From positions 1 through 47,875 of the forward strand of contig CANIWM010000048.1 of the NCBI GenBank assembly GCA_947471505.1: a stretch of 47,875 nucleotides of DNA. Reading direction: 5' to 3'. Shown one piece after another: positions 26,601 through 33,558 of the stretch; the first letter of the stretch is position 1, and each line of letters starts with the position of its first letter. The position numbers were made by a program, and so were the translations under genes. The DNA comes from Chthoniobacteraceae bacterium. Its GTDB lineage: Bacteria; Verrucomicrobiota; Verrucomicrobiia; Chthoniobacterales; Chthoniobacteraceae. A model generated the notes under the pieces. The model had not been told where the DNA came from. It worked only from the letters and a program-made list of their open reading frames with translations, and ran no database searches.

Positions 26601-27509
26601 CGCTTTGTCGAAGTTCAGCACGTAGCGCCCGGCGGTGGCGGTAATGCGCCAGTCGGCGTGCTTCGGGAGTTCTGTGAGCGCGATGCCGCCGGAGAGGAGT
26701 GTGAGCGAGCCGCCTTTGGGGTTCGCGACGCGCGCGGTGGCGGTGAGGACGAATGCGGCGTTGGGCGCGGCGAGTTGGCCGGTGAGCTTGAAGTCTCGGA
26801 GGACGACTTGGCGTGTCTCGGGATCGGCGATGGAGATTTTGAGCGGGAGCGTATAGGCTGCGCCGTGGAACTGAAATGCCAGCGGCTCGGGGTCTTCGGG
26901 TGGCAATATCCCGCGCATGGGCTCGGGGAGATATTTGGGTTCGAGAGGCAGGAGTCCGGTCGCGCCTTCCACCTTTACGTCGAAGTCGGGCGTGGCTTCG
27001 ACGCGCACGAATCCGTTGAAAAGTCCGGCTTGTGGGGGAGTCACCGTGAAGCTGGCGACGGGCGATTTCCACGTCTTCATGTCGCGCTCGGCGATGATGG
27101 TGATGGTGAGTTGCGCGAGCGGCTTGTCGCCTTTCTTGGGCCGTAGAATCAGCGTGCGGGGACCTCCGGGCTCTTGGCGGATGCCCCAGTCTTGCAGCCC
27201 TTCGCCGGTGACTTCTTTGAGTTCGCCTTCGCCTGCGAGGGTGAGCGTGAGTTCCTTCGGCTCGCCTTGGAGGATGTCGAGCGTGGCCTCGATGGTCGTG
27301 CGGATTTTCTCGCGCGAGACGCGCGTCCATTGGCGGACGCTGGTGGAGTAGATGATCTTTTGCTCGGTCGTCGGTGCGCCGAAAGTGCCTTCGATGGTGA
27401 GCTTGGCTTTGCCGTCGGCGACGCCGCCTTGGATGGCGAGGTCTTTGACTTCGGCGGTCTGCGCGAAAGCGAGCAGTGGTGCGAGGATGAGTGCGAGGAT
27501 GTGTTTCAT
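20613..27509 (-). CDS. Giant (2298-aa) membrane-anchored beta-rich protein with internal duplications
   Basis: Starts with a signal peptide (MKHILALILAPLLAFAQ). Residues about 20-1055 are beta-strand-rich and probably extracytoplasmic. A cluster of about six hydrophobic segments lies at about 1063-1246, the last of which (TAVAALLVCGLVAFGNAQ) looks like an internal signal peptide. Residues about 1247-2265 are again beta-rich, with a coiled-coil stretch near 2110-2150, and a final helix at about 2272-2292 is followed by a basic tail. Strong internal repeats exist: AFR..(E/T).W...L.VE.. ... GAY.L.ATY..P occurs at about 713-830 and again at about 1749-1860. It follows the VWA gene by 156 bp on the same strand and is probably its partner. 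No known family was recognised. Confidence 0.85.
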   Translation of the reverse strand: MKHILALILAPLLAFAQTAEVKDLAIQGGVADGKAKLTIEGTFGAPTTEQKIIYSTSVRQWTRVSREKIRTTIEATLDILQGEPKELTLTLAGEGELKEVTGEGLQDWGIRQEPGGPRTLILRPKKGDKPLAQLTITIIAERDMKTWKSPVASFTVTPPQAGLFNGFVRVEATPDFDVKVEGATGLLPLEPKYLPEPMRGILPPEDPEPLAFQFHGAAYTLPLKISIADPETRQVVLRDFKLTGQLAAPNAAFVLTATARVANPKGGSLTLLSGGIALTELPKHADWRITATAGRYVLNFDKAGEYPVSFKFNAAVNQNGPWNSVNFRVAPSALQPIALQGLAADTQFDFAGAARPERVGENFQSFLPPDGSVKLSWKTAPPEAEGRLFYAAEMLTQISVGPGIMRQTALLDYRVMQGELSSVVILLRGAGELTSVVGDHVLGQKVEPGANPNERKLTVTFNQPQKDSFTLQVKTQTPVGAFPQTVDAMELRPENATRFSGYFRIVNAGAVRLEVVQSKGLSQVSPEQFPETDRTKAVFPTNSSQRFAYRFSGAEFALRIGADQILPELTVSEILVYHHGENELSVDAELELDIREAPLRELLLRVPKGYVIAKLTAAGMVDHFQRDADTESEIGIVYGQPVSGRQIVQLRIERNAALGAAEWVLPRVEVVKAKSTRGHIAASADAGFRLTAGRTQALTEVATAFFPRKIQGIQVAFRLSEPAWAATLNVERLPQSIQADALHLFSIGEGIAYGSSVLNYVISGSPIAAFKVELSDEYFNVEFVGKDIRSWKKTDGGFLVQLHTPVSGAYTLLATYERPFKSQGDTLAFTGARPLDAQSEQGHTLVISAYQFLVKPVTVSPGLLPLETGEVPPEYRLFFDAPILAAYRYAARPFDLKLELSPLAQGDSIRQVVDRASLTTHISKEGQAVTDAHYFVKNRGNSHFRVSLPPDTQLWSTTVNDANVVPVTDANANLIPLPQQADPNAVLTIKLKFASRAKDPRNLSIATPTVSAPVMLADWKLEPDTAQRLTYRGGTLAPVGGLTDASGFAMLARVLENDRARATTALFGVFFLLVMAIFTWRKAKGAPKFSARYSTGLALGCISFLIACYALFVLADISHHQRQSAPSTVAFLAPVQQPGSALTAEISNVPVEESPQSFFGGGWLVLLAVVAWLYSWIKSRREFLLLGWLLLAWAALRSEDGAGRFFAVIGFFAVLHIAIPALRSLRRTAVAALLVCGLVAFGNAQELPKDAPVAETVVQTIRVDEKFALATVKIHWQAEKGQRLPLLFDPAVLTKATMPEASLKLIVATADKKRAQHLLALESGTFDVELSYQIAVTKRDGASGFTLPTQFGLVNSLTLTLAKLDVDVSSPHAVSVSRTRPEKDTVATLVLAPANDAWIAWKPRSRDISREKAKFHTELTQLYVPTAGAVEGLHHVTVRPEQGELAELVLSVPKGATITDVIDPITLVPAKDNKVAVGIVSQWRFDPDTGKLRVGIAPAQSRAFALLIRSQVATGPLPVTQSVGLIALDGAATQIGMVGFATGNEVQLDDVASQTLTAINLEDFPGNLATALASQIPGLTVRRSFRYSDVKATAILKATAVEPDVRVESQDTLSLGEDRTLLAINANVEITRAGIFKLSFALPAGMDVESIAGKAVSHWTEAKAGDARIITMHLNGRTEGAQQFAISLTGPGMKAVKAWPTPQLVFREASKQRGTFVVVPEQGMRLQVAKREGVTQLDPQKSGIKQKGVLAFRVLQTPWSLALDVEQVDAWVQVTSLQHALIGEAQVKVTANLQYQIENTGLKSFRVTLPAGAESVKFTGDQVADFLLGKDGVWEVKLHRRVIGAYFLQATYQTPLAPQSAETSIVGVQVADVNKQGGFVTVQSSGRLQLRATAVPPALQPAEWQSIPRALLQDLAAASASFTYRLVEPAFVLPFSLQRYEATKLLPARVNSITLKSVIADSGAMLTEVRMEMLPGDKRLLAVTLPKDATFWFAYVNRNGVWPWREKDQILIPLEQQSKSGEAIPVTLFYSSQVGKPDDLKLLAPKFDLPLENIVWNVYLNEKWNVFKWTGTLQMQEERVVQRAQTIDVQSYLSSEVSQQKEKTKAAEQQLVLGNKALEQGNTQQARAAFGNAFNLSQHDQAFNEDARVQLHNLKLQQAIVGLNVQKGAVTGEADAITGKLRAAENRDNTYSQQEAKTLIDRNSADDNAAYTKLAERLIQQQDAAVSAPAVIQANIPEQGRLLTFSRSVAVDTQADLQIGIEAKTRGTASWFARFSTLALTGLLMALAALSMRGFKRA

Positions 27510-27530
27510 AGGTGTGAGTTGGTTAGCGAA

Positions 27531-27648
27531 GTGGTGCAGGCGACTCGCCTGCATTGTCTCGAAGGCGACTCGCCTGAGTGTGTGATGTCCCTTTGGGACT
27601 TCCGGCGGGTCGCCGGTCAGGACTTTGCAGGCGGGTCGCCTGCACCAC
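27531..27648. repeat. Palindromic intergenic repeat between the VWA and giant genes
   Basis: Arms 27531-27553 (gtggtgcaggcgactcgcc plus four bases) and 27626-27648 are reverse complements with one mismatch in 23. The short palindrome aggcgactcgcct recurs three times (near 27539, 27563 and, with one change, 27629), so each arm is itself a hairpin. This is a REP-like intergenic element; similar 'VVQATRL'-coding palindromes occur in Verrucomicrobia genomes (recalled). It may stabilise or end the upstream transcript. Confidence 0.75.
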
Positions 27649-27665
27649 TACTGGTGTGCGTGCGT

Positions 27666-30600
27666 TCATCGGCCTGAGATGCTCTTGGCTTGCCGGATCA
27701 TCCATTCGAGTTTCGCGGGGCGCGGGTCGGCTCCGTAGATGGCGGGGATGCCGTTGACCATTCCGAGTAGGCGGTCGGTGGTGACTTCGGCGGCGTAGGG
27801 GCTTTGCGCGAGGAACTCGGAGAATGCGGCGGCGGTGGCGGCGAGTTTGAGGCTGGTGCTGCTTTGCTCCAGCGCCGGTGCGGGCTGGGTAAAGGGGACG
27901 GTCCACTCGTGCTCGTGGTAGTCGCCGGTGCCGGGGACTTTGAAGCGGACGCGCACGGTGGCCACGTCGCCGGTGCCGCGTGGGTTCACTTCGATGGCGT
28001 AGAGCGCGTTGCCAGATTCTGCGGCTCCGATCTCGGCGGCGTCCACGGTGTTGTCGCGGAACTGCTCTTTTTTGAGCTGATGTTTCGCGTAGCCGAGCTG
28101 GCGGTAAGCGATGACGCGCGCAGGGTTGAACTCGACTTGCACCTTCACATCCGAGGCGGCGACGCGGAGGGCTCCGGCGAGCTGCCCGGCGAACTCGGTG
28201 GCGGCGGCTTCGGGGGTGTTGATGAAGCCGTAGCGGCCATCGCCGTTGCGCGAGAGTTGCTCAAGAAGGTCGTCGTTGTAGCCTTCCCAGCCGATGCCGA
28301 AGCAGTCGAACGCGACGCCTTGTTTGCGGTGGCGCTCCACTTTTTCTTTCAGCGCGGTGGCGCTCACGTTGCCGAGATTTGCTGCGCCGTCGGTCATCAG
28401 GACGACGCGGTTCACGCTGCCGACTTGGTAGTGCTTGAGGGCGGTGGTGTAGCCGAGGTCCATCGCTGCGCCGAGGTCGGTGCCGCCTTGCGGGGTGATC
28501 TCGCCGACGCGCGCGGTGAACTCGCTGGCTTTGTCGCCGGTGACGCCATCGGCCCAGAGCCTTGGTGTGCGGGCGAAAGTGATGATGCTCAGTTTGTCGG
28601 CGGGCTGGAGTTGCTTGGCGAGGACGGTGAGCGATTCTTTCAAAATGCGGACGCGGTCAGCGCGCTCCATCGAGCCCGAGTTGTCGAGCAGCAGGACGAT
28701 ATTGAGCGGGCGTCCGGGCTGGCGACCAGCGGCGGCGGTCTTTACCGAGAGGCGGAGGAGGTCGCGGTTTTGGGCGAAAGGATAGCGCGCCCGCTCGGCG
28801 GCAAATGCCAGCGGCGCACCGGGCGCGGCTTCGGGGTCGCGGTAGTCGAGAGCGTTGATGAACTCCTCGCTGCGCACGCTGGCTACGTCGGGCATCGCGC
28901 CCTTTTCTAGCGCGGCTCCGGCGAGCTTGAAGGACACGTCGCTGACGTTGAGGGAGAAGGTGGAGAAGGCGTTGTCTTTGGTGGTGACTTCGGGCTGCGG
29001 AGTCGGCGGCGGCTCGGTGGGCTTTTGCGGCGCGGCTGGCTCGGCGAGTTGCTTTTGCACTTCGGCGACGGGCTTCTCGTCGGCCTTTTTCCCTTTTTCG
29101 GCGAGCTTTGGCAAATCCACGCTGTCGGAGAAATCTTCGGCATCTTTGATGGCGGCGAGCCTCTTCACGGGGGCTTGGGCTTTGTCCCGCTCGACGCCTT
29201 GCAGGGCTTGGATGGGTTCGCGTTTCGCGAGGGTAAATGTGGATGTGGATGCTGTCTGCGAGACGATGTCCACTTGTGGCATGGGCGCAGTCGGTTGGAG
29301 CTTCGACTCGTCGGTGAGTTGGTGGAGGGATTCAAGCTGGGGCTCGGTGATCGCACTCGTGCCTGCGGTGCCGAAGAGCAGCGCATCAATCGCGTTTTCG
29401 CTGATGGCGAGGGAGCCGCTGCGGTTGCCTGCGGTGATCGGCTTTCCTGCGACGGGTGCGGTGAAGTCCTGGGTGGGCGTTGGGGCGTTGGTGGTGACTT
29501 TTCGCGTCGAGAAGATCGGCTGGTTGATGACGGAGGGCGTGATCACGTTCACGGTCTCGACGCCGTTTGCATCCTTCGAGGTTGTTTGGATGGGCGATCC
29601 GTAGTTGATGAAGCCCTCGAACTCGACCGCTTGCGGAGCGAGGTCGAGGTCCGCGGCTGCTTGATCCCCCCATTGCTGCGCTGGGACAAGTGTGCCGCCC
29701 GTGACGGTCAGCGTCCCTGCTCCTACGCTCGTCACGCCTTCGTAGCGGTTGCCGCCACTGACAGTGAGTGTGCCTGCTCCTTCGCGCGTCAGCGCTGGGG
29801 CATCTCCATTCACTGCGGTAGCTCCGCGTCCATTCCCGCCATCCAGCGTGCCGAACCAAGTTTGCCCTGCGGGCGGAGCGGGCGCTGCCTTTTGCTCGAA
29901 GACGTAATCGGAAGTCACATCGAAGCCCAACGCCGTATTCGGTGTCGCCTGCGTCGGGGTGCGGCCAAAGCGCGTCTCGGTTTCAGGAGCGGAGGCCATT
30001 CCTTTGGGCACGGGGACTTCTTCACCGGCTGAGGTTGCGCCGGAGGCTTTGGATTTATTAACGATTTCGACAGTCCTTTTGTCGAAGCGGCGGTAGGGCC
30101 GTTCCCATTCTTTCGACACCTCCCACATCGCTTGCTCGCGGGTGCTCTCTTGGGCGACTTCGCCCAATTGCTCCTTCTCCTCCGCGATCCCCGATCGGCG
30201 TTTCTCAGCGGCGAAGTTGTAGCGGTCTCTGCTGAGGGCTTTCTGCGCGGCGATGTCTGCGAGGTCGAAGCGTGCGAGGTCTTGATACTGCTGCGCATCG
30301 AGATGATCCTGCTTCATCTCCTCCACCTTTTGGCGGAAGTTCGGTGTCAGCTTCTTATTGTAGATGTCTGGCGCTTCGAGGTTCGAGAGGAGCTTGATTG
30401 CTCTGGGGGAGTCGGGATTTTGTTGCAGGACTTCTTTCAGCGAGTCCGCAGCGGCGAGATTTTCTCCTTTGGTGATTTGTTCTTCCGCCAGCCGCAGTCC
30501 GGCTTCCGTCAGCCCACGCTTTGCATCCTCGCGACTGGCGGCGGTGGCGGGAGCATCCGGGGTGCTTGCGGCGGCGTTCTTGTAGTGTGAGAAGGCGGCT

Positions 30601-32171
30601 TCGTTGTCGTTCGCTTTGAGGGCTTCGCGACCTTTGGCGATCTCATCGCGGCCTAGCGATTCCCGTTGTATCCGGCGATGGAGTTCGCGCTCGGCGGTAA
30701 CTTCGGTTTTGGCGGGACTCGCTGTAGAAAAAGGCGCGAGCGGACCGTTGATGTTTATTTTCCCAGCGGTCGAGAGCGGTTCGGAAATCGCAGAGGGCTC
30801 CACGACGGGTATCGCAAACAAATTGAGCACGGGCGGCAGGGCTGGTGGGGGAGTGGCAGGGCCGGAGGTGGGTGTGCGGGCGGCGAGTTCATCCCCCAGC
30901 GCAACGTTCGCGTCCGCAGGATTGGTGGTCGGCGCGTTCCCGAGGGTTCCTCCGTTGGTGAAAAAGGAGCGGTTGTCGGCGACTGCGAGCCCGTCTGTGG
31001 TGGCGGTACCGTCGGCTGTCAGCGCAGTGCCGATGCCACCGAAGACTCTCGGTGCGGGAGTGTAAATCTTCGCTTTAACTTCAGCGTCCGTTCGCTGTTT
31101 GCCGTCGCCCTCGCGAAATAACTGGCTCGTCGCTGACGATAGCGAAGTGGTGGCTGGGTGTCCGGGGAACTTTTGCAAACGTTCGTCACGATCTGCAATC
31201 GCTCCGAAGTCTTCTGCCTTCCCGGCAGTCTCTCCAAATGCCCAGTGGTTCGTGGCTGTGACGGGCGGAGTCTTCAGACCTTCGCCGCGAGCGGCACTGA
31301 AGCCGGCGTTATCCGCCTTCGCGAGAGTGCTGCCCGCTCCGCCAGCAGAAAAACCATCCACATGTCGGGAAAGGCCGGAGTCGAAATTGGATACGAACCC
31401 GTGCGCAACCGGTGCGCCGCCACCGACTCCCAATCCTGATTGGTCCCCGCCCTCAGCGGGAGCGGCGGACGGGAGGTAGATGCCGTTGCTTTGAGCGGGT
31501 GTGGGGTTGGGCTTTGATTCGGCGTAGAGGGCGAAACTCTTGGTCGCGACAGATGCATCAGGCGGTGCGGCAGCCTCGGGTGAGGGGTGCATTTTGTCAC
31601 TGCCCCCCCGTGACGTTCCTCGGGGCAGCTCGATCTCCTTGGAAATCTTGCCGGACTGGCTCGCCCAGCCTCGGTTCATCCCATCGCTATCCCCGTCCAC
31701 CGCGTATCTCCGCATCGCTGGCCCACTGCGCATCTTTGCATACACGGGAAAGCAAATCGCCACGCCGGTGACGAATACCACCGAAGCCGCCAGTCCCATC
31801 GGCACCATCCATTTCCAATCGCGGCGAGGCTTCCGACGCACGGGCGTTGGCAGTAGCTTGGGCGTCTCGCCCATGTGCGCGCGCTCTTCATGGGCGGGAC
31901 GCCCAAGCCACTTCCCCCGAAAGGTCGCCAGCAATTTCTCCCGCCGCTCTTTTGAAAGTGACAGCGGCTCGGCTGGGGCCGTCTGCTCGGGGAGGGTGCG
32001 GGCCTCGCGCAGTAGGTCCACGGCGTGGCGGAGGCGGGCGTGCAGGGCGCTCAGTTCTGGGTCGGCTGCGATTCGGGCGTGTAAAGCGGCGGCTTCAGCG
32101 GGCGAGAGTTCGCCCATGAGGAGGGCGGTGATGCGCAGCTCTAGTTCTTCGCGTGGTGTGAGTGGGTTCAT
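27666..32171 (-). CDS. Anti-sigma-like / von Willebrand factor A membrane protein (YfbK/DUF3520 type), mosaic
   Basis: 1501 aa. Residues 1-60 look like the helical N-terminus of an anti-sigma factor (LRITALLMGELSPAEAAAL); one membrane helix lies at about 121-143. The extracytoplasmic part includes a Verru_Chthon-like span (about 450-478, PVVEPSAISEPLSTAGK), a TPR-like helical region (about 500-700), an autotransporter-like repeat (about 790-825, GAGTLTVSGG) and a secretin-like span (about 830-885, VEFEGFINYGSPIQT). The C-terminus is a YfbK-type unit: FSTFSLNVSDVSF, a VWA domain with intact MIDAS (D1163-x-S-x-S, T1231, D1261), and a DUF3520-like tail. The start is fixed by an AAGGAGG six bases upstream. 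It follows the ECF sigma gene and precedes the giant gene, so it is probably the membrane sensor and sigma regulator. Confidence 0.88.
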   Translation of the reverse strand: MNPLTPREELELRITALLMGELSPAEAAALHARIAADPELSALHARLRHAVDLLREARTLPEQTAPAEPLSLSKERREKLLATFRGKWLGRPAHEERAHMGETPKLLPTPVRRKPRRDWKWMVPMGLAASVVFVTGVAICFPVYAKMRSGPAMRRYAVDGDSDGMNRGWASQSGKISKEIELPRGTSRGGSDKMHPSPEAAAPPDASVATKSFALYAESKPNPTPAQSNGIYLPSAAPAEGGDQSGLGVGGGAPVAHGFVSNFDSGLSRHVDGFSAGGAGSTLAKADNAGFSAARGEGLKTPPVTATNHWAFGETAGKAEDFGAIADRDERLQKFPGHPATTSLSSATSQLFREGDGKQRTDAEVKAKIYTPAPRVFGGIGTALTADGTATTDGLAVADNRSFFTNGGTLGNAPTTNPADANVALGDELAARTPTSGPATPPPALPPVLNLFAIPVVEPSAISEPLSTAGKININGPLAPFSTASPAKTEVTAERELHRRIQRESLGRDEIAKGREALKANDNEAAFSHYKNAAASTPDAPATAASREDAKRGLTEAGLRLAEEQITKGENLAAADSLKEVLQQNPDSPRAIKLLSNLEAPDIYNKKLTPNFRQKVEEMKQDHLDAQQYQDLARFDLADIAAQKALSRDRYNFAAEKRRSGIAEEKEQLGEVAQESTREQAMWEVSKEWERPYRRFDKRTVEIVNKSKASGATSAGEEVPVPKGMASAPETETRFGRTPTQATPNTALGFDVTSDYVFEQKAAPAPPAGQTWFGTLDGGNGRGATAVNGDAPALTREGAGTLTVSGGNRYEGVTSVGAGTLTVTGGTLVPAQQWGDQAAADLDLAPQAVEFEGFINYGSPIQTTSKDANGVETVNVITPSVINQPIFSTRKVTTNAPTPTQDFTAPVAGKPITAGNRSGSLAISENAIDALLFGTAGTSAITEPQLESLHQLTDESKLQPTAPMPQVDIVSQTASTSTFTLAKREPIQALQGVERDKAQAPVKRLAAIKDAEDFSDSVDLPKLAEKGKKADEKPVAEVQKQLAEPAAPQKPTEPPPTPQPEVTTKDNAFSTFSLNVSDVSFKLAGAALEKGAMPDVASVRSEEFINALDYRDPEAAPGAPLAFAAERARYPFAQNRDLLRLSVKTAAAGRQPGRPLNIVLLLDNSGSMERADRVRILKESLTVLAKQLQPADKLSIITFARTPRLWADGVTGDKASEFTARVGEITPQGGTDLGAAMDLGYTTALKHYQVGSVNRVVLMTDGAANLGNVSATALKEKVERHRKQGVAFDCFGIGWEGYNDDLLEQLSRNGDGRYGFINTPEAAATEFAGQLAGALRVAASDVKVQVEFNPARVIAYRQLGYAKHQLKKEQFRDNTVDAAEIGAAESGNALYAIEVNPRGTGDVATVRVRFKVPGTGDYHEHEWTVPFTQPAPALEQSSTSLKLAATAAAFSEFLAQSPYAAEVTTDRLLGMVNGIPAIYGADPRPAKLEWMIRQAKSISGR

Positions 32172-32177
32172 CGGTGG

Positions 32178-32184
32178 CCTCCTT
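32178..32184 (-). promoter_or_regulatory. Shine-Dalgarno of the VWA gene
   Basis: Minus-strand AAGGAGG lies six bases before the ATG at 32171. It decides the start of the 1501-aa protein. Most other genes in the window lack such a strong site, so this gene is probably translated efficiently despite the long repeat-filled leader. Confidence 0.7.
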
Positions 32185-32190
32185 CGAGAT

Positions 32191-32340
32191 TGCCGGATAC
32201 CGGAGCGTGAGTCTCGCGTGCGGGGTGCCTTTCTCTGAAGGCGTGCGTCTCGCTCCCCGGCAGGATGCCGGCGAGGACGGGCTGGAAGCCCGCGCTCCCC
32301 GGCACATGTCCCTTCGCATCGCCGTGATGTATGCGGTTCA
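32191..32340. repeat. 150-bp direct repeat, copy A
   Basis: Identical to 32431-32580 except at four positions (32224, 32301, 32329 and 32333), with a spacing of exactly 240 bp. It contains palindromes such as gccggcaggatgccggc-like arms and cgggctggaagcccg. It is an intergenic repeat and not a gene: in translation it gives the recurrent spurious 'FQPVLAGILPG' peptide. Confidence 0.85.
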
Positions 32341-32417
32341 TTGGTAGTTCTGTGGAGGGGGGAAATGTGAGCCAGCCGAGAAGAAGGGTGCGGGGGAGCG
32401 CGGGCTTCCAGCCCGCT

Positions 32418-32440
32418 GTATCCGGCATCCTGCCGGATAC
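32418..32440. repeat. Perfect 10-bp hairpin joining the two 150-bp copies
   Basis: gtatccggca (32418-32427) and tgccggatac (32431-32440) pair perfectly around a 3-base loop. The right arm is the first ten bases of copy B. Just upstream, 32391-32415 is an inverted copy of part of the repeat (partner near 32518-32543), so the spacer between copies A and B is built from inverted pieces of the same element. Confidence 0.8.
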
Positions 32441-32580
32441 CGGAGCGTGAGTCTCGCGTGCGGAGTGCCTTTCTCTGAAGGCGTGCGTCTCGCTCCCCGG
32501 CAGGATGCCGGCGAGGACGGGCTGGAAGCCCGCGCTCCCCCGCACATGTCCCTTCGCATCGCCGTGATTTATCCGGTTCA
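32431..32580. repeat. 150-bp direct repeat, copy B
   Basis: Second copy, 146 of 150 bases identical to 32191-32340. The near identity implies a recent duplication or gene-conversion event in the leader between the sigma gene and the VWA gene. Confidence 0.85.
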
Positions 32581-32597
32581 CTTTCGGGGGTAAAAAG

Positions 32598-32932
32598 AAC
32601 CCTTCAACAGGTTCAGGGAAGAATGTTCCAGGCTCCATCAACCCTTCGACGGAGCTGGAAGGAAACCTTTTCACCTCCGTCAACCCTTCGACGGAGCTGG
32701 AAGGAAACCTTTTTACCTCCATCAACCCTTCGACGGAGCTGGAAGGAAACCTTTTCACCTCCATTAACCCCTCGACGGAGCTGGAAGGAAACCTTTTCAC
32801 CTCCATTAACCCCTCGACGGAGCTGGAAGGAAACCTTTTCACCTCCGTAACCCTTCGACGGAGCCGGGAAGAAACCTTTTTACCTCCGCCAACCACTCGG
32901 TGGGGCTGGAACGAAACCTCCCTTGGTCTGTC
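32598..32932. repeat. Tandem array of eight 42-bp units
   Basis: Units start at 32598, 32640, 32682, 32724, 32766, 32808, 32849 and 32891, a period of 42 (one step of 41). The core is cccttcgacggagctggaag, an imperfect palindrome with ccttc/gaagg ends. Middle units are nearly identical and outer units diverged; the first (cccttcaacaggttcaggg) resembles a palindrome widespread in bacterial intergenic DNA. It lies in the 838-bp gap between the sigma and VWA genes, which otherwise holds only the 150-bp repeats. Confidence 0.9.
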
Positions 32933-33009
32933 AATCAGTTCGGAGATAGGGCGACTTTGTGTTTTGCAGTCGCGAGTGGTTGCTGGGGGCTGGGTGATTT
33001 GCGTCGGGT

Positions 33010-33558
33010 TCACCGTGCCACCTCCGTATTGGCCAACTCGGCAGCCATTGCTTTGAGCGCGTGGTGGAGGAGGTAGCCGACGTGGCCGACTTTGAGCCCC
33101 GTCTTTTCCGCGATCTCGCCGTAGGAAAGATCGTCGTCGAAGCGCAGACGGATGATCTCTTTACTCCGCTCGTCGAGGGTCTCCAAGACGAGGCGGATGA
33201 GGCCGATACTTTCGCCTCGGGCGATTTGCTCATCGGGCATGGGCTGGGGGTCGGCGGCATCCTCCATCGGAGCGTCTTCCTCGTTGCCCGCGAGCACCAT
33301 TTTCGAGGAACGGCGCTGGTGGTCCACGACGAGATTGTGGACGGTGCGGTAGAGCCAAGGCTGGGGCTGGCGGACGGTTTCAAATTGCGTGTGAAGTTTC
33401 ATAAATGCCTCCTGAACGACATCCTCCGCCGTGCTGAAATCGCCGAGCAATCGCCGGGCATACGCCAGCAACGGCGACTCCAGAGCAGTAAAAACCTGCT
33501 CGGTCGTCTCCCACTGTGGCGCAGGCGTGCTCGGGTCGTCCGGTGTCTTCACGGCCAT
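33010..33558 (-). CDS. RNA polymerase sigma factor, ECF (sigma-70 family)
   Basis: A 182-aa ECF sigma factor. Region 2 spans about 22-88, with the core-binding DVVQEAFMKL (46-55) and the -10 recognition helix around PWLYRTVHNLVVDHQRR (67-83). An acidic linker follows, then region 4 (about 118-172) with LDERSKEIIRLRF and the helix-turn-helix LSYGEIAEKTGLKVGHVGYLLHHA. It is the first gene of the sigma / VWA / giant-protein row on the minus strand. The next gene starts with an anti-sigma-like segment, so this sigma factor is probably held at the membrane by that protein. Target promoters cannot be told from the window. Confidence 0.93.
   Translation of the reverse strand: MAVKTPDDPSTPAPQWETTEQVFTALESPLLAYARRLLGDFSTAEDVVQEAFMKLHTQFETVRQPQPWLYRTVHNLVVDHQRRSSKMVLAGNEEDAPMEDAADPQPMPDEQIARGESIGLIRLVLETLDERSKEIIRLRFDDDLSYGEIAEKTGLKVGHVGYLLHHALKAMAAELANTEVAR

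Noticed and set aside
32598-32932. CRISPR array
   Set aside because: The units are contiguous 42-bp tandem repeats with no unique spacers, and no cas genes are present.
32168-33013. A 281-codon minus-strand frame (GTG start overlapping the sigma stop) spanning the repeat region
   Set aside because: It is made of the 42-bp and 150-bp repeats in translation (EVKRFPSSSVEG units and FQPVLAGILPG), which are known style of spurious intergenic peptides. The VWA gene has its own strong Shine-Dalgarno.
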